Source of the DNA: CAYYSY01 sp964474355
Lineage (GTDB): Bacteria; Myxococcota_A; UBA9160; UBA4427
Length of the DNA stretch: 22,803 nucleotides
Direction: 5' to 3'
Assembly (NCBI GenBank): GCA_964474355.1
Contig: CAYYSY010000003.1
Span: forward strand, 1-22,803
Part shown: piece by piece, positions 8,689-17,954 of the stretch
Layout: every line of letters starts with the position of its first letter
Position numbering within the stretch: position 1 is the stretch's first letter
Notes under the pieces: generated by a model
Databases searched by the model: none
Seen by the model: only the letters and a program-made list of their open reading frames with translations
What the model was told of the DNA's origin: nothing
Translations under genes and position numbers: made by a program

Positions 8689-10185
8689 ATGCATCGATTG
8701 AGGAGTTGGTTCGGTGTCGTTGCTCTGCTCGTGCTCGCTGGCATGGGTTGTCACGACGTGCACCTCGACTTCGACACACACGAGAGCGAGATCGTCCTCT
8801 TCGACGATCTCTACTCGGTGTCGGTCGTCGACGATCAGCACGCGGTGGCCGTCGGCTACTACGGCACGGTCTACTGGACCGAGAACGGCGGCGAGCAGTG
8901 GCAGCGCGGCCGCACGGATGTGCTGACGCCGCTCTACAGCGTCAGCATGGCCGATCCGGAGGTCGGCTGGGCGGTCGGTCAGCGCGGTCTCATCCTGCGC
9001 ACCGAGGACGGCGGCCGGAACTGGACGCGCCAGCCCAACCTGAAGGAGACGGAGGGCGCGCACCTGTTCGGCGTGACGGCGATCGACGGGCAGCGGGCCA
9101 TCGTCGCCGGCGAGTGGGGCACGCGGCTGCTCACCGAGAACGGCGGCCAGACCTGGGTCGACAACTCGTTCAAGGTCGATCAGCAGCACCCGATGTTCGT
9201 CTGGCTCTCGACCGAGGATCAGGAGAAGATCCGCGAGGGCGGCACCGTCTACGACGACGTCGGCGTGAACGACATCCACTGCCTCGGCAACGGCAGCGAA
9301 CGCTGCTGGCTGGTCGGCGAGTTCGGCTACATCTTCTACAGCGAGGACGCAGGCAAGACCTGGCAGCCGAGCTCGATCGAGGGCTCGATGGAGCTCGATC
9401 CGTTCAAGCTCGGCTACAACGAGCTGCGGGTGGACGAATCCGAGGAGGGCAAGCTCCGCGTCTTCGCCGACGGAATCAAGGACGAGGGCCATCTCAACGT
9501 CGCGATCGAGGCCGTCGCCTCCGCCGAGGAGATCGCGGCGTTCGGTGGCGCCGACGATCCGTACCCGCTCTTCGAGATCCTCGAGGCGCGCATCTCCGAG
9601 GTCCGCATCGTGCTCGAGGATGCCGGCCTGCCGACCGAGCGCGTGCGCGAGCGCGGCCGCCCGCCGTGGGACTACGAGGACTACCTGGACGACGATCCCG
9701 AGTTCCTTCAGCGCTACCTCGACGGCCGCGAGCACCCGACGCCCGGCGTGAAGGTGCGCGTGATCCAGAACCCCGTGCTCTTCACCGTGCGCTTCCGCGA
9801 TCAGGACAACGGCATGATCGCGGGCCTCGGCGGCGTGATCCTCGCATCGGACGACGGTGGCAAGAGCTGGGAGTACCGAAAGACCGATCGCACCCAGGCC
9901 ATCTTCTCGGTCGACTCGCTGCCCGGCCGCGCCGTGGCCGTCGGCGAGAAGGGGCTGGTTCGGACCTCCACCGACGAGGGGCGGAGCTGGGCCGAGCCCG
10001 GCGAGAGCGACTTCCCCGTCGTCTTCACCTACATGCGCGACCTCGGCTTCGCCCGCTCGGGCAAGGTCGGGTTCATCGTCGGGCAGACGGGCCAGATCCT
10101 GCGCTCGACCAACGCCGGCATCGGCTGGGAGCAGGTGCTGCCGCCGCCCGACCGCGTGATGGGGATGACGGCCGACTCGAGCTGA
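8689..10185 (+). CDS. YCF48/Hcf136-type seven-bladed beta-propeller, envelope-anchored
   Basis: The product is 498 residues with an N-terminal hydrophobic segment (8-20) ending at Cys21; the preceding AGMG is an imperfect lipobox, so it is either a lipoprotein or an anchored protein. Seven repeats with the G..G.i..t.dgG..W pattern are visible. Three examples are YYGTVYWTENGGEQW, QRGLILRTEDGGRNW and GGVILASDDGGKSW. Between blades 4 and 5 lies an acidic insertion of about 135 residues (228-365) with predicted helices. Relatives include the photosystem II assembly factor Hcf136, but in non-photosynthetic bacteria the family accompanies DUF1329 and RND transporters, with an assembly or accessory role suspected. 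The ribosome site before ATG 8689 is weak. Confidence 0.9.
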   Translation: MHRLRSWFGVVALLVLAGMGCHDVHLDFDTHESEIVLFDDLYSVSVVDDQHAVAVGYYGTVYWTENGGEQWQRGRTDVLTPLYSVSMADPEVGWAVGQRGLILRTEDGGRNWTRQPNLKETEGAHLFGVTAIDGQRAIVAGEWGTRLLTENGGQTWVDNSFKVDQQHPMFVWLSTEDQEKIREGGTVYDDVGVNDIHCLGNGSERCWLVGEFGYIFYSEDAGKTWQPSSIEGSMELDPFKLGYNELRVDESEEGKLRVFADGIKDEGHLNVAIEAVASAEEIAAFGGADDPYPLFEILEARISEVRIVLEDAGLPTERVRERGRPPWDYEDYLDDDPEFLQRYLDGREHPTPGVKVRVIQNPVLFTVRFRDQDNGMIAGLGGVILASDDGGKSWEYRKTDRTQAIFSVDSLPGRAVAVGEKGLVRTSTDEGRSWAEPGESDFPVVFTYMRDLGFARSGKVGFIVGQTGQILRSTNAGIGWEQVLPPPDRVMGMTADSS

Positions 10186-10511
10186 GTGAGCCCGGGCAAC
10201 CGGGGCTCGAGCCGAGCCCTGATTCGAACCGCCGCGCCGCCGCGCCCTCTCGGGGCCGGCGGCGCTCGCGTTTCGGGCCCGTGGGCGCACTGAGGGGGCT
10301 TTCGGCCCCGGTCTTCGCGGTTCCGAGGCGAGTCTGCGCGGCCCGGGTGCCCGGCGCTCGGCGGGCCCGCCGCCCCTCTTCCCAATCGCGACTCAAGCCG
10401 GCAACTTCCCCCTCCGATTCCAGTATGGAGGGGCTTCCCGCTCCGAGCCGGTACCCGGGCGTGCGCCCGCGGGCGGGCGGCGTGGGGACCCATGGCCGAG
10501 GACGAGACCCG
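10186..10511. other. Intergenic region before the GGDEF gene
   Basis: No gene is seen in this 326-bp gap, which is very GC-rich. It holds two hairpins: an imperfect 9-bp stem at 10188-10208 directly after the YCF48 stop, without a T tract, and CCCCTCC-N11-GGAGGGG at 10409-10433. I see no convincing sigma70 promoter for the downstream gene. Confidence 0.55.
10188..10208 (+). terminator. Possible weak terminator hairpin after the YCF48 gene
   Basis: GAGCCCGGG and CCGGGGCTC pair at 8 of 9 positions around a CAA loop, 3 nt after the stop codon. There is no T run, so intrinsic termination would be weak; it could mark a Rho-dependent or processed 3' end. Confidence 0.35.
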
Positions 10512-11918
10512 ATGAGCGAGCTGGCATCGAGATCGCGACCGACCCTGCTCTGGTGCGGGCCCGCATCCGTGCGGGAGCGGGTCGAGTCCGTCCTCGCGCA
10601 GTCCGGGATCGAGATCGCGGGCTGCGCCGACGCGTGCGACCTGCCCAGGCTCGTGGCTTCGACCGACGCGGTCGGCGCGGTGGTCCATGTGGTCGCCATC
10701 GAGGCCGATGCCGACGACTGGGAGCGCGCGCGCGCGGCGCTCGAGTCGGGCAGCGTCCCCTGGCTGGTGCTCACGCCCGATGGCAGCGACCGCCCCGGCG
10801 TGCATGACGATGGAGCCGGGGTGCACGGCCTCGTCGCCGCTCCCGACCTCGAGTCGGTGCTGCCGGTCTGGCTGCAGCCGTTGACCGAGCTCGGTCACAG
10901 CCGCAGCGAGCTGGCGTCGTTGCGGCGAAGCATCGAGTGGCATCGTCAGTTCCAGCAGCTCGCGGCCTGTCTCGAGGCGGGGCAGCTGCATCCGTTGGCG
11001 CTCGACCTGCTGATGCGCGCTTGCGGACGCGGGCAGGGGCTGGCCGTGTTCCACCGCGAGGGTCCGGGCAAGGGCCTCGCGACGGCGTTCCGGGGCTTCG
11101 ACGAGGATCAGTCCGACGTCCTGTCGGCGCAGCTCGTCGACGACAAGCCGGTCGACCTCGCCACGCTCGAAGGGCTCGGCGTGATCGACCGCGGCCCGGT
11201 CCACGAGGCACTGCGCGCGGCCGGCGTCGCGGCCGACGAGATCCTCCAGATGCCCGTCGATGGGCGCAATGGCATCACCGGCGTGCTCTACGTGCCTTCC
11301 GGTGGCGTGCCGATGGGCGAGATCGAGCTGTCGGCGGCCGGGCTGCTGCTCGAGCATGTCCGCGTCGCGCTCCACAACGTCGAGACCTATCTGCAGGCGA
11401 AGGAGCGCGCCTTCGTCGACGACGTCACCGACCTCTACAACGCGCGCTACCTGATCCAGACCGCCGACAACGAGATCCAGCGCGCGGATCGCTACGGCAA
11501 TCCGCTCTCGGTGCTCTTCCTCGACCTCGACCGCTTCAAGCGGGTGAACGACGAGTGGGGGCACCTGATCGGCTCGGAGACCCTGCGCCGGCTCGCGGGG
11601 CTGCTCTCGGGCTGCGTCCGGCAGGTCGATACCCTCGCGCGCTACGGCGGCGACGAGTTCACGATCCTGCTCGTCGACACCGACCACAACGCGGCGGTCC
11701 ACGTGGCCGAGCGCATCCGCCAGACGGTCGAGCAGGAGGTCTTCGAGGTCGGGCCCGACGCGCGGCTGCAGCTGACGGTCTCGATCGGCATCGCGACCTG
11801 CCCCGATCATGCGACGACGCGCGAGGCGCTCCTCGACGCGTCGGACAAGGCGATGTACCGCGCCAAGTCCGACGGGCGGAACCGCGTCTGCTCGGCCCAC
11901 GAGCTCTGGGACGATTGA
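10512..11918 (+). CDS. Diguanylate cyclase (GGDEF) with N-terminal receiver-like and GAF-like regions
   Basis: The product is 468 residues. The C-terminal GGDEF domain (about 298-465) has the active-site sequence YGGDEF (379-383) and the nucleotide/metal helix FLDLDRFKRVND (336-347). An intact product-inhibition site RQVD lies exactly five residues before GGDEF. It should make c-di-GMP from two GTP and be feedback-inhibited. The usual GHxxGD reads GHLIGS here. Residues about 10-122 look like a Rossmann or receiver-like fold (TLLWCGPASVRERVESVL; VPWLVLTPD) without an obvious phospho-acceptor pocket. Residues about 143-290 look GAF-like. ATG 10512 is chosen because the conserved fold starts directly after it; the upstream extension is Arg-rich filler. 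There is no signal peptide. Confidence 0.92.
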   Translation: MSELASRSRPTLLWCGPASVRERVESVLAQSGIEIAGCADACDLPRLVASTDAVGAVVHVVAIEADADDWERARAALESGSVPWLVLTPDGSDRPGVHDDGAGVHGLVAAPDLESVLPVWLQPLTELGHSRSELASLRRSIEWHRQFQQLAACLEAGQLHPLALDLLMRACGRGQGLAVFHREGPGKGLATAFRGFDEDQSDVLSAQLVDDKPVDLATLEGLGVIDRGPVHEALRAAGVAADEILQMPVDGRNGITGVLYVPSGGVPMGEIELSAAGLLLEHVRVALHNVETYLQAKERAFVDDVTDLYNARYLIQTADNEIQRADRYGNPLSVLFLDLDRFKRVNDEWGHLIGSETLRRLAGLLSGCVRQVDTLARYGGDEFTILLVDTDHNAAVHVAERIRQTVEQEVFEVGPDARLQLTVSIGIATCPDHATTREALLDASDKAMYRAKSDGRNRVCSAHELWDD

Positions 11919-11954
11919 GGGCAGCGCATCACGGCTCTGGCTGCGCCGTCCGGT

Positions 11955-11983
11955 TTGACATCGAAACCGGGTGCTGCTAACTG
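11955..11983 (+). promoter_or_regulatory. Probable sigma70 promoter of aspS
   Basis: A consensus -35 TTGACA (11955-11960) is followed after 17 nt by TAACTG (11978-11983), a weak -10. It lies 185 bp upstream of the aspS ATG, so the mRNA would have a long leader. Confidence 0.5.
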
Positions 11984-12168
11984 AACTCACCGTTTTTCCA
12001 GGGTTTTTCCGCCCGTCGGCCGATCGCGCCGGGGCGGGTCCCCAGCGATCGAATGGACTCTCGGCTCGGCCCGGCGCGCTGCGTGCGCGGCGGCGTGCGA
12101 GACTCCATCGCCCCGTACCCCCACCCGGCGTCGCATCGCGCGCCGCGCCCGAGAGATCGAGAGCCGAG

Positions 12169-14001
12169 ATGACCGCCGAAGGCACGAGTGAAGGACCGAG
12201 CCACGCAGTGGCCCTCGACGGACTGGGCGACCTGCGCCGCACGCACGTCTGCGGCGCCTTCGACGAGTCGCTCGTCGGCCAGGAGGTCGTCGTCACGGGC
12301 TGGGTGCACCGGCGGCGTGATCACGGCGGGGTGATCTTCGTCGATCTGCGCGACCGCAGCGGCGTCGTTCAGATCGTCTTCCGTCCCGAGACCTCGCCCG
12401 AGGCCCACGGGAAGGCGGGCGCGCTCCGCAGCGAGTGGGTGCTCTGCGCCCGCGGCGTCGTCGAGGCGCGGACGCCCGACACGGTCAACCCGAAGATGGC
12501 CACCGGTGCGGTCGAGGTGAACGTCCACGAGCTACGGCTGCTGAACAGCGCGCATCCGCCGCCCTTCGCCATCGAGGAAGAGACCGACGTCGACGAGCAG
12601 ATCCGGCTGCGTCATCGCCTCCACGATCTGCGCCGGCCGCCGCTGCAGAAGGCGATGCGGATCCGCCACGAGCTCGCTCAGGCGATCCGCGCCTCGCTCA
12701 GCTCGCAGGACTTCCTCGAGATCGAGACGCCGATGCTCGCGCGGGCGACGCCCGAGGGCGCGCGCGACTTCGTCGTGCCCGCGCGGATGCAGGCCGGTCA
12801 CTTCTACGCGCTGCCGCAGTCGCCCCAGATCATGAAGCAGCTGCTCATGGTCGCGGGCTTCGATCGCTACTTCCAGATCGTCCGCTGCTTCCGCGACGAA
12901 GACCTGCGCGCCGACAGACAGCTCGAGTTCACCCAGGTCGATCTCGAGATGAGCTTCGTCGGCGTCGACGAGGTGCTCGCGGTGCTCGAGAAGGTGACGG
13001 TCGACGGCTGCGCCGCGTGTGGCGCCGCGATCCCGGCACCGTTCCCGCGCATGACGTTCAAGGAGGCGATGGATCGCTACGGGTGCGACAAGCCCGACAC
13101 GCGCATCCAGCTCGAGCTCGTCGAGCTGACCGAGCTCTTCGCCACGAGTGAGTTCAAGGCGTTCCGCGGCGCCATCGAGCACGGTGGCATCGTGAAGTGC
13201 CTGCCGATCCCCGACGCCGGCGACATCTCGCGCAGCGAGATCGACCGACTCGAGAAGCTGGTGCGGAAGGAGCTCGGTGCCAAGGGCCTCGGCTGGATCC
13301 GCATCGACGACGACGGCACCTGGCGCTCGCCCATCGTGAAGTTCCTCAGTGACGACGAGAGAGCGAAGATTGCCGACGTCACTGGGGCGAAGCCGGGGCA
13401 CCTGCTCTTCTTCCAGGCCGATACGTTCGAGCGGGCGAACGCGATCCTGTCGCGCCTGCGCGTCGACCTCGGCACGAAGCTCGGGCGCACCGACGGCCGC
13501 GAGTGGGACGTGCTCTTCGTCGTCGACTTCCCGCTCTTCGAGGAGGCGGACGACGGCTCGCTCACCTACTGCCACATGCCCTTCGTGGCTCCGCTCGAAG
13601 AGGACATCCCGCTCCTCGACAGCGACCCGATGGCCGTGCGTGGGACCCACTACGACGTGGTCATGAACGGCTACGAGCTCGGCAGCGGCAGCCTTCGCAA
13701 CCACCGTGTCGACGTGCAGAAGAAGATCCTCGAGAAGATGGGCTACGACGAGGCCAGCATGGAGCAGAGCTTCGGGTTCATGCTCGACGCGCTCGCGCAG
13801 GGGGCGCCGCCCCACGGCGGCTTCGCGTTCGGCTTCGACCGGATGGCGCTCGTCCTCGCGAAGACCGACAACCTGCGCGACGTGATCGCCTTCCCGAAGA
13901 CCCAGCGCGGTCAGGATCTGCTGATGGCCTCGCCCAGCACCGTCGACGAGGATGCCCTCGACGAGCTGTCGATCCGCGTGCGGCTGCCGCAGCCGGACTG
14001 A
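12169..14001 (+). CDS. aspS: Aspartyl-tRNA synthetase, bacterial type, probably non-discriminating
   Basis: The product is 610 residues, a class II synthetase charging tRNA with aspartate. The N-terminal anticodon-binding OB fold has GWVHRRRDHGGVIFVDLRDR (45-64). The class II motif 2 region is RCFRDEDLRADRQLEFTQVD, the bacterial GAD insertion occupies the middle, and motif 3 is GFAFGFDRM near the C-terminus. His52 in RRRDHGG matches the His found in non-discriminating enzymes such as that of Pseudomonas aeruginosa, where E. coli AspRS has Leu. If so, it would also make Asp-tRNA(Asn) for GatCAB amidation (inference). ATG 12169 agrees with the family N-terminus, and the in-frame stretch back to 11971 is Arg-rich and not conserved. 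It converges on the acyl-CoA dehydrogenase gene with a 10-bp gap. Confidence 0.97.
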   Translation: MTAEGTSEGPSHAVALDGLGDLRRTHVCGAFDESLVGQEVVVTGWVHRRRDHGGVIFVDLRDRSGVVQIVFRPETSPEAHGKAGALRSEWVLCARGVVEARTPDTVNPKMATGAVEVNVHELRLLNSAHPPPFAIEEETDVDEQIRLRHRLHDLRRPPLQKAMRIRHELAQAIRASLSSQDFLEIETPMLARATPEGARDFVVPARMQAGHFYALPQSPQIMKQLLMVAGFDRYFQIVRCFRDEDLRADRQLEFTQVDLEMSFVGVDEVLAVLEKVTVDGCAACGAAIPAPFPRMTFKEAMDRYGCDKPDTRIQLELVELTELFATSEFKAFRGAIEHGGIVKCLPIPDAGDISRSEIDRLEKLVRKELGAKGLGWIRIDDDGTWRSPIVKFLSDDERAKIADVTGAKPGHLLFFQADTFERANAILSRLRVDLGTKLGRTDGREWDVLFVVDFPLFEEADDGSLTYCHMPFVAPLEEDIPLLDSDPMAVRGTHYDVVMNGYELGSGSLRNHRVDVQKKILEKMGYDEASMEQSFGFMLDALAQGAPPHGGFAFGFDRMALVLAKTDNLRDVIAFPKTQRGQDLLMASPSTVDEDALDELSIRVRLPQPD

Positions 14002-14011
14002 GAGGCTGCGT

Positions 14012-15187
14012 CTAGGCGTCCGCCCCGATCGGCCCCATCATCGAGTCGGCCAGCTTCTTGCGCTGATGAACGCCGTCCCCGTAGAGGGCCTGGTCGTGCA
14101 TGCTGCGCTTGAAGAAGATGTGGACATCGCACTCCCACGTGAAGCCGATACCGCCGTGGAGCTGCACGGAGCGGTCGGAGGCGTAGGCGCCCGCGTCGGA
14201 CGCCGCGCTCTTGGCCATGCGTGCGGCACCCTCGGCCTCCGGGTCGCCCACGTCGATGCAGCAAGCGGCGTGGTAGACGAGTGAGCGCGCGCGATCGATG
14301 CCCGTCATGACGTTGACGAGCGGGTGCTTGACGGCCTGAAAGAAGCCGAGCGGGTGGTCGAACTGCGTGCGGTCCTGCGCGTACTTGACGGTCGTCTGCA
14401 GCTGCCACTCGGCCGAGCCGCACAGGTCGGCGGCCACGGTCGTCAGCACGGCGGGCCATGCCGCCTGGACGGCCGCCTCGCCATCGCGGCTCACGACGTT
14501 CTCCTGCGGCACGCGCACCGACTCGAATCGAGCGGTGGCCTGGTCGCGCGTGAGGTCGTGGATCTGATCGCGAGAGAGCGCGAGCCCCTCGGCCTCGGCC
14601 GGCACCATGCAGAGCACGAGGGCATCGCCGAGCCTCGCCACCGCGAGCAGATGGTCGCACTTGAAGGCGTCCTGCACGAAGAGCGCCTCGCCGTCGAGCA
14701 CGAGCGCGTCGCCGTCGGCGCGCGCCGAGATCGACGAGCGCGCAGGGTCCCAGCTGCCCGTCGCATCGGCGAAGGCGAGGGTGGCGGTCTGGCCATCGGC
14801 GATACGGCCGAGCCAGGCCTCGGCGCACTCGCCGCCCGCTTCGCGCAGCACGAACGTCGCGTGCAGGGTGGGCAGCAACGGCGAGGGCAGGGCGTGTCCG
14901 CCCACCTGCTCGACGAGGCCCGCGATGCCGGCGAGCTTGATGCCGACGCCGCCGTGGGCCTCGGGCACGGCGAGGCCCGTCCAGCCGAGCTCGACGATCT
15001 GCTTCCACAGGTCGGCGTCCCAGCGCGTGGGCTCGCCGCGGTCGTAGACGCTCTCGTGATCCTCTGCGACGAGCGTGCGAAGCCTCTCCACGGGAAGGTG
15101 CTCGTCGAGGAACTGCTTCGCGACGTCGCGCAGCATCTCTTCGTCCGAGCCGAAGCCGAAATCCTTGGGGTGCTCTTGCTTGGCCAT
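14012..15187 (-). CDS. Acyl-CoA dehydrogenase, FadE28-like subunit of a probable heteromeric pair
   Basis: The product is 391 residues. The C-terminal half keeps RTQF (273-276) and the FAD-contact motif QLHGGIGFTWE (342-352), typical of acyl-CoA dehydrogenases. The N-terminal half lacks the usual flavin-loop signature, and helix G (about 245-256, AVLTTVAADLCG) has no Glu where isovaleryl-CoA-type enzymes carry the catalytic base. Its neighbour supplies what this subunit lacks, as in the alpha2-beta2 enzymes of steroid side-chain degradation (ChsE1-ChsE2 type). The start ATG at 15187 has GGAGG 8 nt upstream on the minus strand. It lies 17 bp after the stop of the partner gene, in one operon. 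The substrate is not predictable from sequence alone. Confidence 0.92.
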   Translation of the reverse strand: MAKQEHPKDFGFGSDEEMLRDVAKQFLDEHLPVERLRTLVAEDHESVYDRGEPTRWDADLWKQIVELGWTGLAVPEAHGGVGIKLAGIAGLVEQVGGHALPSPLLPTLHATFVLREAGGECAEAWLGRIADGQTATLAFADATGSWDPARSSISARADGDALVLDGEALFVQDAFKCDHLLAVARLGDALVLCMVPAEAEGLALSRDQIHDLTRDQATARFESVRVPQENVVSRDGEAAVQAAWPAVLTTVAADLCGSAEWQLQTTVKYAQDRTQFDHPLGFFQAVKHPLVNVMTGIDRARSLVYHAACCIDVGDPEAEGAARMAKSAASDAGAYASDRSVQLHGGIGFTWECDVHIFFKRSMHDQALYGDGVHQRKKLADSMMGPIGADA

Positions 15188-15204
15188 CGTCTCGTCCTCC
15201 CCGA

Positions 15205-16407
<1,203 letters not shown>

Positions 16408-16485
16408 GGCATGCTCCATTGGACGGGACGATCGCGTTCGTGGGTCGGACGAGACTAGCCCGCGCGTCGTGAGGCGCGCCGGCCG

Positions 16486-16512
16486 TTGACTGAACCGTCC
16501 AGACGGTATAGT
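16486..16512 (+). promoter_or_regulatory. TetR-gene promoter with embedded palindromic operator
   Basis: TTGACT (16486-16491) and TATAGT (16507-16512) make a sigma70-like promoter with a 15-nt spacer. The spacer and -10 contain the inverted repeat ACCGT-CCAG-ACGGT (16494-16507), a layout common for TetR autoregulation. The repeat sits in the 113-bp gap shared with the divergent acyl-CoA dehydrogenase operon, so one operator could control both directions. Confidence 0.6.
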
Positions 16513-16520
16513 TATTGGTC

Positions 16521-17078
16521 ATGCCCCGGAAGCCCAAGGCCCGCGAAGCGATCCTCGACGCCGCCCAGGCGCGCCTCCTCGAGCACGGCCCTTCGGGCCT
16601 CGTGCTCGACACCGTCGCCTCGGACGCCGGCGTCTCGAAAGGCGGGCTCCTCTACCACTTCCCGTCGAAGGAGGCGCTCATCGCCGGGCTGACCGAGCGG
16701 ATGCTCGCCGGCTTCGACGCGATCCAGGCTTCGTTGCACGACGCCGACGGCGACCCCGATGGCGCGTGGACCCGCGCCTACGTGCACAGCACGGTGACGC
16801 CGCGGGGAGAGCCCGCCGACGACTCGGCCCGGCTCATGGCCGGCATGCTCGCGGGCTTCGGCGGTGACGCGGCGCGCCTCGGCGAGGTGCAGGCGCGTTT
16901 CCAGCACTGGCAGGCGCGCATCGAGCACGACGACGGGGTCGACGCGACGAACGCGACCATCGTGCGGCTCGCCGCCGACGGGGTCTGGCTGTCCGCTCTG
17001 CTCGGTCTGCCGAGCATGCCGAAGACGCTGGCGAAGAAGGTCATGGCGCGGCTCGACGCGATGACCCGCGAGGGCTGA
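16521..17078 (+). CDS. TetR/AcrR-family transcriptional regulator
   Basis: The product is 185 residues. The N-terminal helix-turn-helix (about 10-55) reads AILDAAQARLLEHG, then TVASDAGVSKGGLLYHFPSKEALI, the classic TetR pattern. The C-terminal ligand/dimer domain is helical and not diagnostic. It is divergent from two acyl-CoA dehydrogenase genes, so an acyl-CoA or fatty/steroid acid effector is plausible. ATG 16521 is preferred over the in-frame TTG 16515. Neither has a ribosome site, and the -10 box ends only 8 nt before the ATG, so the mRNA is probably leaderless. The stop is followed after 1 nt by the GTG of the PAP2-family gene, indicating co-transcription. Confidence 0.93.
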   Translation: MPRKPKAREAILDAAQARLLEHGPSGLVLDTVASDAGVSKGGLLYHFPSKEALIAGLTERMLAGFDAIQASLHDADGDPDGAWTRAYVHSTVTPRGEPADDSARLMAGMLAGFGGDAARLGEVQARFQHWQARIEHDDGVDATNATIVRLAADGVWLSALLGLPSMPKTLAKKVMARLDAMTREG

Positions 17079-17079
17079 C

Positions 17080-17922
17080 GTGGCGCGAAGCGAGGCCACG
17101 CGGCCCGGACGTCGCAACGGGGACACGGTGCGGAGCGAGGGGCGCCGATCCCATCACGTGCTCGATCACGAGATCGAGGCGCTCGAGCAGCGGCTGCGCG
17201 AGGGGATGGATGACCTCGCCCGCATGCGTCGGCTCGTGCGGAGGCACGCGCGCTCGGAGTGGGGCGACATCCGCCACGAGTGGGATGCGCTCGACGGGCG
17301 GGTGCGCACGGTCGCCATCGCGCTCGGCGTCGCGTTCTTCCTCGGCGCGTACCTGTTCTACATGAACCTCGGCTGGTACGCCGACCAGCGTGCGCTGCCC
17401 GAGAGCAGCGACTGGCTGCTCGACCGGCTACCGGCGTGGAATGTCGTGCCGATGCTGTCGTGGGGCTGGCTGGCGCTGCACGCCTGGGCCGTGGGCGTGG
17501 CCGTGCTCTATCACCCTCGGCGGATGCCGTTCCTGCTGCTGGTGCTCGGTGTCTACCTCTTCGTGCGCACGCTCTACGTCTTCCTCTCGCCCATCGGCGC
17601 CCCCGCGCAGATCCTCGACATGCGCGAGCTCGATGGGCTCTTCGCGCTGGTCGCGGGCGAGTACACGTTCCAGAACGAGTTCATCTTCTCCGGGCACACC
17701 GCGGTGCCCTTTCTCTTGTTCTTGTTCTTCGATTCGCGCTGGCACAAAGGCGTCATGCTGGCCGGCTCGATCGCGATGGCCTTCGCCGTGCTCGTGACGC
17801 GCAACCACTACGCGGTGGACGTGCTCTCGGCGTATCTCATCGGCTACTCGGTGTACGCGCTCTCGGGCTGGCTGTTCCGCGCGCTACGGCCGCGAGGCCA
17901 GGCGCTCGACCCGACGCCCTGA
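17080..17922 (+). CDS. PAP2/sphingomyelin-synthase-like integral membrane protein
   Basis: The product is 280 residues from a GTG 1 nt after the TetR stop, with GAGGG about 6 nt upstream. Residues 26-60 are a charged helix, likely coiled coil. About six membrane segments follow (roughly 76-96, 123-144, 149-169, 184-194 plus 200-217, 226-241 and 246-268). The catalytic triad signatures are SGHT (204-207) and HYAVD (243-247), the arrangement of the PAP2_C/sphingomyelin synthase family (SGHT and HYTID with His, His and Asp). These enzymes transfer or hydrolyse phosphate or phospho-headgroups of lipids at the membrane surface. It could be a phosphatidate or sphingolipid headgroup phosphatase or transferase; sequence alone does not decide. 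It shares an operon with a TetR gene next to acyl-CoA dehydrogenases. Confidence 0.85.
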   Translation: MARSEATRPGRRNGDTVRSEGRRSHHVLDHEIEALEQRLREGMDDLARMRRLVRRHARSEWGDIRHEWDALDGRVRTVAIALGVAFFLGAYLFYMNLGWYADQRALPESSDWLLDRLPAWNVVPMLSWGWLALHAWAVGVAVLYHPRRMPFLLLVLGVYLFVRTLYVFLSPIGAPAQILDMRELDGLFALVAGEYTFQNEFIFSGHTAVPFLLFLFFDSRWHKGVMLAGSIAMAFAVLVTRNHYAVDVLSAYLIGYSVYALSGWLFRALRPRGQALDPTP

Positions 17923-17954
17923 CACACTCGGCCCCTCCCCAACTCCGCGGGCCG

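Noticed and set aside
8464..10290. 608-residue minus-strand open frame opposite the YCF48 gene
   Set aside because: Shadow frame; the plus-strand propeller repeats are unmistakable.
10029..12296. 755-residue minus-strand open frame across the GGDEF gene and the 5' end of aspS
   Set aside because: It spans two well-supported plus-strand genes and an intergenic region, with no recognisable domain.
16515..16520. TTG start for the TetR gene
   Set aside because: TTG adds only two residues, lies on the edge of the -10 box, and the ATG at 16521 is a better start.
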